From positions 1 through 7,639 of the forward strand of contig JAGFXG010000045.1 in NCBI GenBank assembly GCA_017860985.1: a DNA stretch of 7,639 bases, written 5' to 3'. The notes under the pieces are model-generated. The model made no database searches. It had not been told where the DNA came from and worked only from the letters and a program-made list of their open reading frames with translations. This document shows positions 1-6,425 of this stretch, piece after piece. The DNA comes from Deltaproteobacteria bacterium (GTDB taxonomy: Bacteria; Desulfobacterota; Syntrophia; Syntrophales; Smithellaceae). Every line of letters begins with the position of its first letter. The stretch's first letter is position 1. The position numbers and the translations under genes are program-made.

Positions 1-19
1 TCAACCAAAAAATTTACCA

Positions 20-49
20 TGCCTAAATCAAATTTGCTGTTTTTGTCAA
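20..49 (-). promoter_or_regulatory. Possible leftward promoter for a gene outside the window
   Basis: On the minus strand a perfect TTGACA (-35, positions 49-44) is followed after 18 nt by TAGGCA (-10, 25-20), or after 17 nt by TTAGGC. The -10 is weak but resembles the TAGGGT of the cold-shock gene promoter. It lies just past that gene's terminator, so it would serve a separate leftward gene whose start lies beyond position 1. Bases 1-80 otherwise show no coding signal. Confidence 0.3.
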
Positions 50-80
50 GAAATATTAAGGTTTGGGGATGTTATGGAAA

Positions 81-117
81 ATAAAAACGCTCCGGGAACA
101 TAAAGTCCACGGAGCGC
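81..117 (-). terminator. Rho-independent terminator of the cold-shock gene
   Basis: The arms CGCTCCG (88-94) and CGGAGCG (110-116) pair perfectly over 7 bp. Part of the 15-nt loop can pair further (GGA 95-97 with TCC 106-108). Read on the minus strand, the stem is followed by TTTTTATTTT, a classic intrinsic terminator tail 25 nt past the stop codon of the cold-shock gene. On the plus strand the flank is also T-rich (CTTTTGTTT), so it may also stop transcription arriving from the left. Confidence 0.85.
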
Positions 118-141
118 TTTTGTTTGGTTTTAAATGAACAA

Positions 142-342
142 CTAGACTGATCTTACGTTTTCAGCTTCCAGGCCCTTTTTGCCCTGGATAACGTCGAAAC
201 TGACCTGCTGGCCCTCATTCAGCGTCTTAAAGCCGCTGGACTGAATCGCGCTGAAGTGCACGAAAATGTCCGTGCCGCCCTCTTGCTCGATGAAGCCGAA
301 GCCTTTGCGTTCGTTGAACCACTTTACTTTACCTTCTGACAT
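142..342 (-). CDS. csp: Cold-shock protein (CspA family)
   Basis: This 66-residue protein is a complete single cold-shock (OB-fold) domain of the usual family length. The nucleic-acid-binding motifs are intact: RNP1 is KGFGFI at residues 13-18 and RNP2 is DIFVHFSAI at 25-33, with the N-terminal KWFN element at 7-10. Proteins of this family bind single-stranded RNA and DNA in the cytoplasm, melt secondary structure, and act as RNA chaperones or transcription antiterminators. The start is fixed by a strong ribosome-binding site, AAAGGAGG, 8 nt before the ATG. The gene is monocistronic: it has its own promoter about 160 nt upstream and a strong terminator downstream. The long structured leader suggests temperature- or Csp-dependent control, as known for E. 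coli cspA. The sequence does not tell whether this paralogue is cold-induced or constitutive. Confidence 0.97.
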   Translation of the reverse strand: MSEGKVKWFNERKGFGFIEQEGGTDIFVHFSAIQSSGFKTLNEGQQVSFDVIQGKKGLEAENVRSV

Positions 343-403
343 AGTGTTAATCCTCCTTTCTCAAATTTCCTAAGTCGAATTATCACTGTGGCAGAAACAA
401 AAA

Positions 404-434
404 GGCCGCCAAATCAAAAGTGCTTAAGGCGGCC
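404..434 (-). promoter_or_regulatory. Terminator-like hairpin in the cold-shock gene leader (candidate attenuator)
   Basis: GGCCGCC (404-410) and GGCGGCC (428-434) form a perfect 7-bp GC-only stem with a 17-nt loop. Read on the minus strand the stem is followed at once by TTTTTGTTT, so it has the form of an intrinsic terminator. It lies between the predicted csp transcription start (about 502) and the csp ATG (342). It would therefore act inside the csp leader and not only as the terminator of the upstream gene. Csp proteins are known to melt such hairpins, which makes self-controlled antitermination possible. It could also simply stop read-through from the 642-1880 gene. Confidence 0.65.
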
Positions 435-456
435 GACCTTGTGCTTTAATGAAACC

Positions 457-506
457 ATTCAACTTATTCCTTCGCTTTTTTTACTCAATGACCCGCGAAG
501 TTGAAT
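457..506. repeat. Inverted repeat at the start of the csp leader
   Basis: ATTCAACTT (457-465) and AAGTTGAAT (498-506) are perfect 9-bp inverted arms with centres 41 bp apart. A second, overlapping pair, CTTCGC (470-475) and GCGAAG (495-500), would compete with the first. The outer arm spans the predicted transcription start, so only part of it would be in the RNA. It may be an RNA switch at the 5' end of the leader or a pair of protein-binding half-sites. Confidence 0.4.
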
Positions 507-508
507 GC

Positions 509-537
509 ACCCTAGGGTAATTATCCGCAATAGTCAA
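509..537 (-). promoter_or_regulatory. Promoter of the cold-shock gene
   Basis: On the minus strand TTGACT (537-532) and TAGGGT (514-509) are separated by exactly 17 nt. The -35 matches 5 of 6 sigma-70 consensus bases; the -10 keeps the key T, A and final T. The start point would be near 502, giving a leader of about 160 nt, close to that known for E. coli cspA. Confidence 0.6.
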
Positions 538-600
538 GCTTTTTTATTTTGGGGATTGCGGAATTCAGCAATAATTGTAATATAATCGAATAGTAACCCA

Positions 601-630
601 TAAAATAAAGGGTTTCCTCCACACTGGAAA
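601..630 (-). terminator. Weak terminator-like hairpin after the membrane protein gene
   Basis: On the minus strand TTTCC (630-626) pairs with GGAAA (617-613) around an 8-nt loop, followed by CCCTTTATTTTA. The stem is only 5 bp and AT-rich, so it would be a poor terminator. It is the only candidate directly after the stop codon at 642; the stronger hairpin at 404-434 is the alternative. Confidence 0.25.
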
Positions 631-641
631 GAGCCGCTCGC

Positions 642-1880
642 CTAATCAATCGTAAAAAGGTTTTTCCCGTTTGTGTAATCGAAGCCCATGATGCCCGCAC
701 CTTCCAGCATCAATACAACCAGGTTTCGCGAACGGATCACCTTGATTCTGTTCTCGGTTCCGCTGAAAGTGGAATAGTATCCTTTATTTTCGTCGATTTG
801 CATTTTTGGGAACATTTTGCTTTGCGGCACTGTCCACTTTGTTTTTCCCTCGCGGTCGATATAGGTCATGATCCGGTCGGCCTTTTTATCGATCTGGTTC
901 AAATGGATAACGATGGCCCCGTCTTTATCCTGATGGTAGATGATGCCCCGCAGGAAAACCGTATCGGCCATCTGCCTGGCTTCGAACGTGCCGTTCCTGT
1001 GCGTGATTTTTCTTTCGAGCTGATCACAGTTGTGCTGAAGCCTTGACTCATTCCATATCAGTTCACGATGAGCCGCTTTAACCCGGTACAGCAGTTTGCG
1101 GGTATCCTGGCCGCCCTGGGCGCATAAAAGGAATTTTTCCTTTTCGCTTAAGTCTTTCCTCTGCTCGTCATAATAGAGGGAATAAGAAGGGTAAAGTTTC
1201 TGCTCCTGGATGGAATAGATAAGGCCTGTTCGGCCGTCTTTCGTGTCCATCGTGATAAGGTCTTTTTTTTCGTCATACCAGGCTTTGACGAGGCCTGCGG
1301 CAAGCATTGGGTGACGGGACATAAAACCAGCGGTATCCTCGACCATTGTCCCGGTAAGAACATCAAAAGTCTGAATTTTCGGTTCATCGAGATGATAGGC
1401 GTCGGCGACATGCCAGATTTTGTCTCCATTGTAAAACATGCTGGTTCTGATGATGATGTCCCTGTATGGAATTTTTATCCGGCGGATGACTTTTCCCCCG
1501 AGGGGATCATATTCATACAGCCATGCCTTGCAGAATTTGCATTTGCGACCGGAAGAATAGTGACCGGGTGATTTGGTAGTGGAAATGTAATTGAATGATC
1601 CGTCTGTGAGAATCCACAACCGGTTCGATCCGTCCTTTTGCCCGACGAGGGCGCAATCAATGATATCACCGCGGATCTTGTCGGGCGTTGCAAGGGGATA
1701 CAGGTAAAAGACCCCTGCCAAAACAAGGAATGCCAGCAGCACAATAAACGTCAATTTGGCAAGGCATCCCGTTTTGGATTTCTGCACCGCCGGATTGCCC
1801 GTAAATGGAGATCCGGGACCGATGCCGGGAGGTACGCCTGAATTTTTATAGAGTTCAGACTGTTTTTCTCTCATGTCCAT
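642..1880 (-). CDS. Membrane-anchored protein of unknown function with a large extracytoplasmic domain
   Basis: I do not recognise this 412-residue protein. Residues 1-41 form a short cytoplasmic tail rich in Pro, Gly and Ser. A single hydrophobic segment at about 43-62 (starting LTFIVLLAFL) looks like an uncleaved signal anchor, placing residues 65-412 outside the inner membrane. Cys39 lies before this segment, so it is not a lipoprotein cysteine. The outer domain has repeated short strands with polar turns (for example LWILTDGSF at 89-97, YEYDPLGGK at 122-130, QTFDVLTGT at 170-178, GKTKWTVPQ at 345-353), which suggests a beta-propeller-like fold of the PQQ/WD type. It carries one CxxC pair, Cys114-Cys117, in KCKFCKAW. 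The start is supported by AAAAGGAT about 9 nt before the ATG at 1880; a second in-frame ATG at 1874 is less well placed. It appears monocistronic. Nothing links it functionally to its neighbours. Confidence 0.8.
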   Translation of the reverse strand: MDMREKQSELYKNSGVPPGIGPGSPFTGNPAVQKSKTGCLAKLTFIVLLAFLVLAGVFYLYPLATPDKIRGDIIDCALVGQKDGSNRLWILTDGSFNYISTTKSPGHYSSGRKCKFCKAWLYEYDPLGGKVIRRIKIPYRDIIIRTSMFYNGDKIWHVADAYHLDEPKIQTFDVLTGTMVEDTAGFMSRHPMLAAGLVKAWYDEKKDLITMDTKDGRTGLIYSIQEQKLYPSYSLYYDEQRKDLSEKEKFLLCAQGGQDTRKLLYRVKAAHRELIWNESRLQHNCDQLERKITHRNGTFEARQMADTVFLRGIIYHQDKDGAIVIHLNQIDKKADRIMTYIDREGKTKWTVPQSKMFPKMQIDENKGYYSTFSGTENRIKVIRSRNLVVLMLEGAGIMGFDYTNGKNLFTID

Positions 1881-1968
1881 CGTCGCGAATCCTTTTAATC
1901 AGGGGTTACAAGGTAAAACATAAGGTTCATCGACATCGCAATCACTGACCATATTGATCTTTTGAACG

Positions 1969-1997
1969 AGAATAGAGAGATGAAGAGCAAAAGTCAA
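1969..1997 (-). promoter_or_regulatory. Promoter of the membrane protein gene
   Basis: On the minus strand TTGACT (1997-1992) and TATTCT (1974-1969) have an exact 17-nt spacer. The matches to sigma-70 consensus are 5/6 and 4/6. The start point would be near 1962, giving a leader of about 80 nt to the ATG at 1880. Confidence 0.5.
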
Positions 1998-2104
1998 TTC
2001 ATAACAACGCTTTTGGGTAGTTAGTCACCGCGCAGGTGTCAATACGCAATTATGTAAATATACGATTAAATTAATTAATTATTGATGCTGCTCCCATTTT
2101 GATA
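1998..2104. other. AT-rich part of the divergent intergenic region
   Basis: There is no coding signal here. The stretch about 2041-2085 is strongly AT-rich, with repeated TTAATTAA-like sequence, as often seen in upstream activating or intrinsically curved DNA between divergent promoters. No defined site could be named beyond that. Confidence 0.4.
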
Positions 2105-2146
2105 TTTCATGTCCTTGCCGGAGAGTTTTGTTTCCGGCACATGAAA
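2105..2146. repeat. Long imperfect inverted repeat upstream of the operon promoter
   Basis: The outer arms TTTCATGT (2105-2112) and ACATGAAA (2139-2146) pair over 8 bp. The inner arms GCCGGA (2117-2122) and TCCGGC (2133-2138) pair over 6 bp. Only a 4-nt bulge (CCTT, 2113-2116) on one side interrupts the stem, leaving a 10-nt loop. No T-run follows on either strand, so it is not an intrinsic terminator. It ends 20 bp before the -35 of the operon promoter. It could be an operator, or an RNA element if transcription starts further upstream. Confidence 0.6.
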
Positions 2147-2165
2147 GCCCGTCGACAAAATAATC

Positions 2166-2194
2166 TTGACAGGTATATGATAATGTTATATTGG
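2166..2194 (+). promoter_or_regulatory. Promoter of the gntR-glpD-AGPS-kinase operon
   Basis: A perfect TTGACA (2166-2171) is followed by TATATT (2187-2192) after 15 nt, or by TATTGG (2189-2194) after 17 nt. The first has the better -10 (5/6) but a short spacer. Either puts the start point near 2199-2201, inside the operator array, so binding there would block transcription. Confidence 0.55.
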
Positions 2195-2220
2195 TTGATC
2201 CAATGATCCATTGATCCAAT
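2190..2220. promoter_or_regulatory. Operator array for the GntR-family regulator
   Basis: ATTGG-TTGAT-CCAAT (2190-2204) is a perfect inverted repeat. It matches 11 of the 12 specified bases of the ATTGGT-N3-ACCAAT box known for the related FadR-subfamily regulator PdhR. Overlapping it, positions 2197-2220 are three head-to-tail 8-bp units: GATCCAAT, GATCCATT, GATCCAAT. Further short palindromes arise within them: CAATG-ATC-CATTG (2201-2213) and ATTG-ATC-CAAT (2210-2220). The array covers the -10 and start-point region, the usual place for an autorepressor. That the regulator encoded next door binds here is inference. Confidence 0.6.
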
Positions 2221-2238
2221 ATGACAAATTGCCTGATT

Positions 2239-2253
2239 AGGAGGTATCTTGTG
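2239..2253 (+). promoter_or_regulatory. Ribosome-binding site that fixes the GTG start of the regulator
   Basis: AGGAGG (2239-2244) sits 6 nt before GTG (2251-2253), an ideal spacing. The in-frame ATG at 2221 has no ribosome-binding site and abuts the operator array, so the GTG is preferred. Confidence 0.85.
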
Positions 2254-2970
2254 TCCGTCAATGCCGTTTTTACGCGTTCCATCACGCGTTCACGCCTCAG
2301 CGATGAAATCGTTACCATCATTCAGCAGCAGATCATGTCCGGCGCGATTGCTCCGGGCACCAGGTTGCCCACCGAGCGGGATCTGGCCGAATCCTTCAAG
2401 GTGAACCGCACGACCGTACGGGAGGCCCTGCGTAAACTGGAAAACCTCGATCTGCTGGATATCAACCATGGCGACGGTGTATATGCCAAAAATTATCTGG
2501 AAAGCGGCAGTCTTGATCTGATCAAAGCGGCCATTTACAGCGGCGACAACTGCAAAAGCATCCTGGACATCCTGGAAGTTCGACGCATCATCGTGCCGGA
2601 AATGGCCTCCCTGGCAGCGCAGAGACGAACCGCGGCAGACCTGGCAGACCTCCGCCACGCCGTTTTGAAAGCGGATTTGCCCATGCTGGAAAAAGACATC
2701 AAGGTTCACCAGCTGATTGCCCGTTCCACCCACAACCTGCTTTGCACCATTATCCTCAACTTCTTCAATCAGGTGTTCCGCGACTACGGTTATCTTTATT
2801 TCGATGATGAACGAAACGTCACGCGGTCCAGCACGTTTCATCGGGAAATCCTGGAAGCCATCAAAAACCGGAATCCGGAAGAAGCACGCCGGATCATGCA
2901 GGATGTTCTGCTATATGCAGAAAAAGCCGTCAGAAGTTCTATAGCCGCCAAATCTCAAAAGGAGTCATAA
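2251..2970 (+). CDS. GntR-family transcriptional regulator, FadR subfamily (FCD domain)
   Basis: From the GTG at 2251 the protein has 239 residues, the usual length for this subfamily. An N-terminal winged helix-turn-helix (about 12-80) shows the family signature: LPTERDLAESF at 39-49, NRTTVREALRKLE at 52-64 and the wing HGDGVYAKN at 73-81. The C-terminal all-helical FCD ligand-binding domain (about 95-230) has the metal-site pattern DIKVH (Asp149, His153) and a second His197 in FHREILEAI. The third expected histidine, in the M-x-x-H-L element, is Val219 (MQDVL), so metal binding may be reduced or lost. It is the first gene of the operon and stops 2 nt before the dehydrogenase start. It most likely represses its own operon and is released by a pathway metabolite. 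The effector cannot be read from the sequence. Confidence 0.93.
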   Translation: MSVNAVFTRSITRSRLSDEIVTIIQQQIMSGAIAPGTRLPTERDLAESFKVNRTTVREALRKLENLDLLDINHGDGVYAKNYLESGSLDLIKAAIYSGDNCKSILDILEVRRIIVPEMASLAAQRRTAADLADLRHAVLKADLPMLEKDIKVHQLIARSTHNLLCTIILNFFNQVFRDYGYLYFDDERNVTRSSTFHREILEAIKNRNPEEARRIMQDVLLYAEKAVRSSIAAKSQKES

Positions 2971-2972
2971 GC

Positions 2973-4655
2973 GTGGAGCGATTTATTGAAACATACAAGG
3001 ATGAACACTTTGATGTCATTGTCATTGGCGGAGGCATTACCGGTGCCTCGGTTGCATACGAAGCGGCCACAAGGGGACTGACGGTGGCGCTTATGGAAAA
3101 GAGGGACTTTTCCTGGGCGACATCGGCCGTAACCTCCAAGCTGATTCATGGCGGCCTGCGCTATCTGGCAAACGGGGAGTTTTCTCTTGTGCGCGAATCC
3201 CTGCGTGAGCGCCTGGTGCTGGAAAACATTGCTCCCAATTTTGTCTATCCCATCCCCACGATGATTGCACATAACACCACGCCGCTGAAGAACAACAAAT
3301 GGGTTGTAAAGGCCGGCATGCTGCTTTACGATATGTTATCTTACGACAAGAATCGCACGTGGGACCCCAGCAAGAGAATTCCCGTTCATCGGACCATCTC
3401 CAGGCAGGCTGTGCTGCAGAGTGAACCGAATGTCAGAGAAACGGGACTTACCGGGGCATCCGTTTACTATGACTGCCACAGCATCTTCCCTGAACGGCTG
3501 ACGCTGGCCTTCATCAAGTCTGCCGTCGCTTATGGCGCCCGGGTGGCCAACCACGTCCTGGTGGAAGGATTTGTTTTCGACGAGGGGAAAAATATCACCG
3601 GTGTAAAGGCCAGAGACATATTAACCGGAAACCTTCATGACATAAAAGGATCCATCATTGTCAACTGCGGGGGGCCCTGGGCGGATATCGTGCTGGGCAT
3701 GGCCCGGGCAAAAGCGGACGGCTGTGCCACATTGCGCCGATCGGAAGGCATTCATATCATCACAGGCAAAAAGCTGATATCCGGCAAGTATGTGGTAGGA
3801 GCCATGACCCGATCAGGGCGCCATTTTTTCCTCATCCCCTGGCGCCGCCACACCATAATCGGAACAACCGACAAACCTTTTGTCGGCAATCCGGATGAGT
3901 ACCGTGTGACCAGACAAAGCATCCTCGAGCTGATTGATGAGGTGAATGCTTCGTTTGGCGACGGCAAGCTCAGTTATGCCGATGTCCTGCATACCTTCGG
4001 CGGCCTGCGTCCCCTGGTGGAAAACCAGACGGAAGAAACCTACAAATGTTCACGTAAATATGAGATATATGACAACGCATGCGATGGACTCAAGGGTCTC
4101 ATCACGGTGGAAGGCGGCAAATACACCACCAGCCGGAAACTGGCGGAGAACTGTCTGAAGATCGTAGAACAGAAGCTGGAGCGCAAACCGGGCAGAAGCG
4201 TTACCGCAGGCCGTCATCTGGCCGGATGTGACATTCGCGACATGAACACATTTCTGGATACGGTACGACGGGACAATAAAGATTTTGACGAACCGACCCT
4301 GGAGTATCTCGGACGCAATTACGGCACTGAATATGCCGCGGTGCTCAATCTGGCACGCGAGGACAGCAGTCTGGCAGAAGTGCTCAACGAAGACGGCGAA
4401 ATCATGGCGCAGGTTGTGTACGCAGTGACCCGTGAAATGGCACGCACGCTGCCCGATATCGTCCTGCGTCGCACAGGCATCGCAACGCTGGGCCATCCGG
4501 GCGAGCAGATGCTAAGAAAGGTGGCGGCAGTGGCTGCGCCCCTGCTGGACTGGGACAGCGATAGGATTGAAAAGGAAATCGAGCTGACGAACACCCTGTT
4601 GCGTATCCCTGATGATGAATCATCCGGGCATATGCCCCGCGCCCAACATCTCTAG
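2973..4655 (+). CDS. glpD: FAD-dependent glycerol-3-phosphate dehydrogenase (GlpD/GlpA family)
   Basis: The 560-residue protein oxidises sn-glycerol 3-phosphate, or a close analogue, to dihydroxyacetone phosphate and normally passes electrons to the quinone pool as a peripheral inner-membrane enzyme. The FAD-binding Rossmann motif VIGGGITGASVAYEA is at 17-31. The hallmark SKLIHGGLRYL is at 55-65, FGGLRPL at 342-348 and EGGKYTTSRK at 380-389. These correspond to the substrate-binding Arg and Lys regions of E. coli GlpD. A C-terminal DAO_C helical domain follows at about 410-535. The length fits longer GlpD forms of about 555 residues. The start is GTG with AAAAGGAG 8 nt upstream; the next gene begins 18 nt after the stop. 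Its place beside an AGPS-like enzyme leaves open that it acts on an O-alkylglycerol phosphate instead of plain glycerol 3-phosphate. Confidence 0.93.
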   Translation: MERFIETYKDEHFDVIVIGGGITGASVAYEAATRGLTVALMEKRDFSWATSAVTSKLIHGGLRYLANGEFSLVRESLRERLVLENIAPNFVYPIPTMIAHNTTPLKNNKWVVKAGMLLYDMLSYDKNRTWDPSKRIPVHRTISRQAVLQSEPNVRETGLTGASVYYDCHSIFPERLTLAFIKSAVAYGARVANHVLVEGFVFDEGKNITGVKARDILTGNLHDIKGSIIVNCGGPWADIVLGMARAKADGCATLRRSEGIHIITGKKLISGKYVVGAMTRSGRHFFLIPWRRHTIIGTTDKPFVGNPDEYRVTRQSILELIDEVNASFGDGKLSYADVLHTFGGLRPLVENQTEETYKCSRKYEIYDNACDGLKGLITVEGGKYTTSRKLAENCLKIVEQKLERKPGRSVTAGRHLAGCDIRDMNTFLDTVRRDNKDFDEPTLEYLGRNYGTEYAAVLNLAREDSSLAEVLNEDGEIMAQVVYAVTREMARTLPDIVLRRTGIATLGHPGEQMLRKVAAVAAPLLDWDSDRIEKEIELTNTLLRIPDDESSGHMPRAQHL

Positions 4656-4673
4656 GAAGAAAGGGAAAAAGGA

Positions 4674-6377
4674 ATGTCGAAAACGAAGCGTTTTATTCCT
4701 GACTGGTCCGAGGAAGCTCCGGCTCCCGGGACATTCCGGTCCATCTTCAAATACGGGGACCCTCACCGTTTCAAACATCCCAGCGATGCCTGGTACCGCA
4801 TGATGAAAGAGGATTTCCACCTCAGTGATGCAGATTTTGCGGCCAGAAAGGCGGAAGGACTGGAAACGGTGATCCTGAACCGCCCGCCGTCACTTGGTTC
4901 CGAACAGATCGATGCACTTGCATCCATTGTGGGAAAAGAAAATGTCGCCCTGGATGACTATACCCGCGTCAAGTACGCCCATGGTAAGACCACCGAGGAA
5001 ATTCTGGAACTCCGCAGGGGATTGATCCGCGAGGTGGCCGATGTTGTGGTGCATCCGCGTGACAAGCACGATGTGCAGAAGATCGTGCAATACTGCGATG
5101 CAGAGCGCATTCCAGTCACAGTGTTCAGCGGAGGATCGTCCGTCAATTTCGGCTGCCGGCCGGCAAGGGGCGGCGTATCACTCGTCATCAGCACGCACAT
5201 GAACAGGCTTCTCGAGATCAACGAGCAAAACCAGACCGCACGTGTGCAGCCCGGAATGTTCGGGCCTGCCTACGAAGAGGCGCTCAACAACGCTCCCGGA
5301 CGGTTCGGCTGCAAGCGCCGATACACCTGCGGCCATTTCCCTCAGTCCTTTGAATATTCAACGGTGGGCGGCTGGATCATTACCCTGGGATCGGGCCAGG
5401 CATCCACCTATTATGGAGACGCCTGTGACATTGTCTTCAGCCAGGAATATGTTACACCGGCGGGAACCTTTAAAACGCTGGAGTATCCGGCGACGGCCAC
5501 CGGCTCCAAGGTCAATGACATCATGAAAGGCTCGGAAGGCTCTTTCGGCATTTTAGTCGAAGTCACCATGAAGATTTTCCGTTACATGCCCGAAAACCGC
5601 CGGAGATTTAGTTTCATGTACCCCACCTGGGAGGCCGCGGTAAATGCCAGCCGCGAAATCATGCAGTCCGAATTTGGCAGACCGGCCATCTACCGGATTT
5701 CCGATCCGGAAGAAACCGACCGCGGTCTGAAGCTCTATGGCATACCAGGCTTTGTTGATCAATTCCTCACCCTCAGGGGATTCAAGCCCATGCAGCGCTG
5801 CCTGAACCTGGGCAACATCGAAGGCGACCGGGACTATACCGCACTGGTGCTGCGTAAAATCAAGCACATTGCCCGTCAGCACGGCGCGATCTCCCTGAGT
5901 GGTTATGCGGCTCGAAAATGGGAACATACCCGTTATGCAGAACCGTTCATGCGTGAGGACTTGAATGATTACGGCATCCTGATTGATACACTGGAAGCCG
6001 GTGTCACCTGGGACAAACTCCACTTTCTACATCAAGGCGTGCGTGCCTTTGTCAAGAGCCGCCCCGACACAATGTGCATGACGCATGCCTCGCACTTCTA
6101 CCCGCAGGGGACTAATCTCTATTTTATCTTCATTGCCCGCATGGAGGTTGAGGAGTATGTCGCTTTCCAGGGCGGCATCATCGACCAGATCATAAAGCAC
6201 GGCGGGACATTGAGCCATCACCACGGTGTAGGCCGCATGCTGGGGCCCTGGATGGATGAGCACCTCGGTCCGGAGCAGATGGCCGTCCTGCGCGCACTCA
6301 AACAGCATTTTGACCCGAACAACATTATGAACCCGGGCGGCCAACTCGGTCTGGACAATGTTTATATCCGGAGCTGA
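4674..6377 (+). CDS. FAD-binding alkyldihydroxyacetone-phosphate synthase-like protein (AGPS family)
   Basis: This 567-residue flavoprotein belongs to the FAD-linked oxidase C / type-4 family and matches alkyl-DHAP synthase over its whole length. AGPS swaps the acyl chain of acyl-DHAP for a fatty alcohol, forming the ether bond of ether lipids. The FAD-binding PCMH domain (about 122-302) holds FSGGSSVNFG (151-160), a close copy of the AGPS signature at 217-235 (YTCGHFPQSFEYSTVGGW) and GSEGSFGILVEVTMKI (286-301). The C-terminal domain has the AGPS triple histidine in LSHHHGVG (His515-517), a Tyr in the strand NLYFIF (481-486) and DPNNIMNPG (547-555). No peroxisomal targeting signal or membrane segment is seen, so it is cytoplasmic or peripheral. 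AAGGG lies 8 nt before the ATG. Related members such as E. coli YgcU have no proven role, so a dehydrogenase or lyase function on another substrate is the main alternative. Confidence 0.88.
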   Translation: MSKTKRFIPDWSEEAPAPGTFRSIFKYGDPHRFKHPSDAWYRMMKEDFHLSDADFAARKAEGLETVILNRPPSLGSEQIDALASIVGKENVALDDYTRVKYAHGKTTEEILELRRGLIREVADVVVHPRDKHDVQKIVQYCDAERIPVTVFSGGSSVNFGCRPARGGVSLVISTHMNRLLEINEQNQTARVQPGMFGPAYEEALNNAPGRFGCKRRYTCGHFPQSFEYSTVGGWIITLGSGQASTYYGDACDIVFSQEYVTPAGTFKTLEYPATATGSKVNDIMKGSEGSFGILVEVTMKIFRYMPENRRRFSFMYPTWEAAVNASREIMQSEFGRPAIYRISDPEETDRGLKLYGIPGFVDQFLTLRGFKPMQRCLNLGNIEGDRDYTALVLRKIKHIARQHGAISLSGYAARKWEHTRYAEPFMREDLNDYGILIDTLEAGVTWDKLHFLHQGVRAFVKSRPDTMCMTHASHFYPQGTNLYFIFIARMEVEEYVAFQGGIIDQIIKHGGTLSHHHGVGRMLGPWMDEHLGPEQMAVLRALKQHFDPNNIMNPGGQLGLDNVYIRS

Positions 6378-6378
6378 A

Positions 6379-6395
6379 CCGGGAATTACTCCCGG
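6379..6395 (+). repeat. Intercistronic hairpin between the AGPS-like gene and the kinase gene
   Basis: CCGGGA (6379-6384) and TCCCGG (6390-6395) form a perfect 6-bp stem with a 5-nt loop, directly after the TGA stop. No T-run follows, so it should not terminate. It may stabilise the upstream message or tune kinase expression. Confidence 0.5.
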
Positions 6396-6425
6396 ATGCT
6401 TACGCGCCGATAAATGAGGTGAAAC

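Noticed and set aside
376..403. Second csp promoter with GATAAT downstream of the leader hairpin
   Set aside because: No acceptable -35 lies at 16-18 nt; the bases there belong to the hairpin and its T-run.
556..586. Plus-strand promoter with a perfect TATAAT at 581-586
   Set aside because: The only -35-like sequence (TTGCGG, 556-561) is 19 nt away and poor; a transcript would run antisense into the 642-1880 gene.
2221..2250. Upstream ATG as start of the regulator
   Set aside because: There is no ribosome-binding site before it, it abuts the operator array, and the GTG at 2251 has an ideal AGGAGG at 6 nt.
2290..2841. A 183-codon minus-strand open frame inside the regulator gene
   Set aside because: It is antisense to a well-supported GntR/FCD gene and has no ribosome-binding site or family features.
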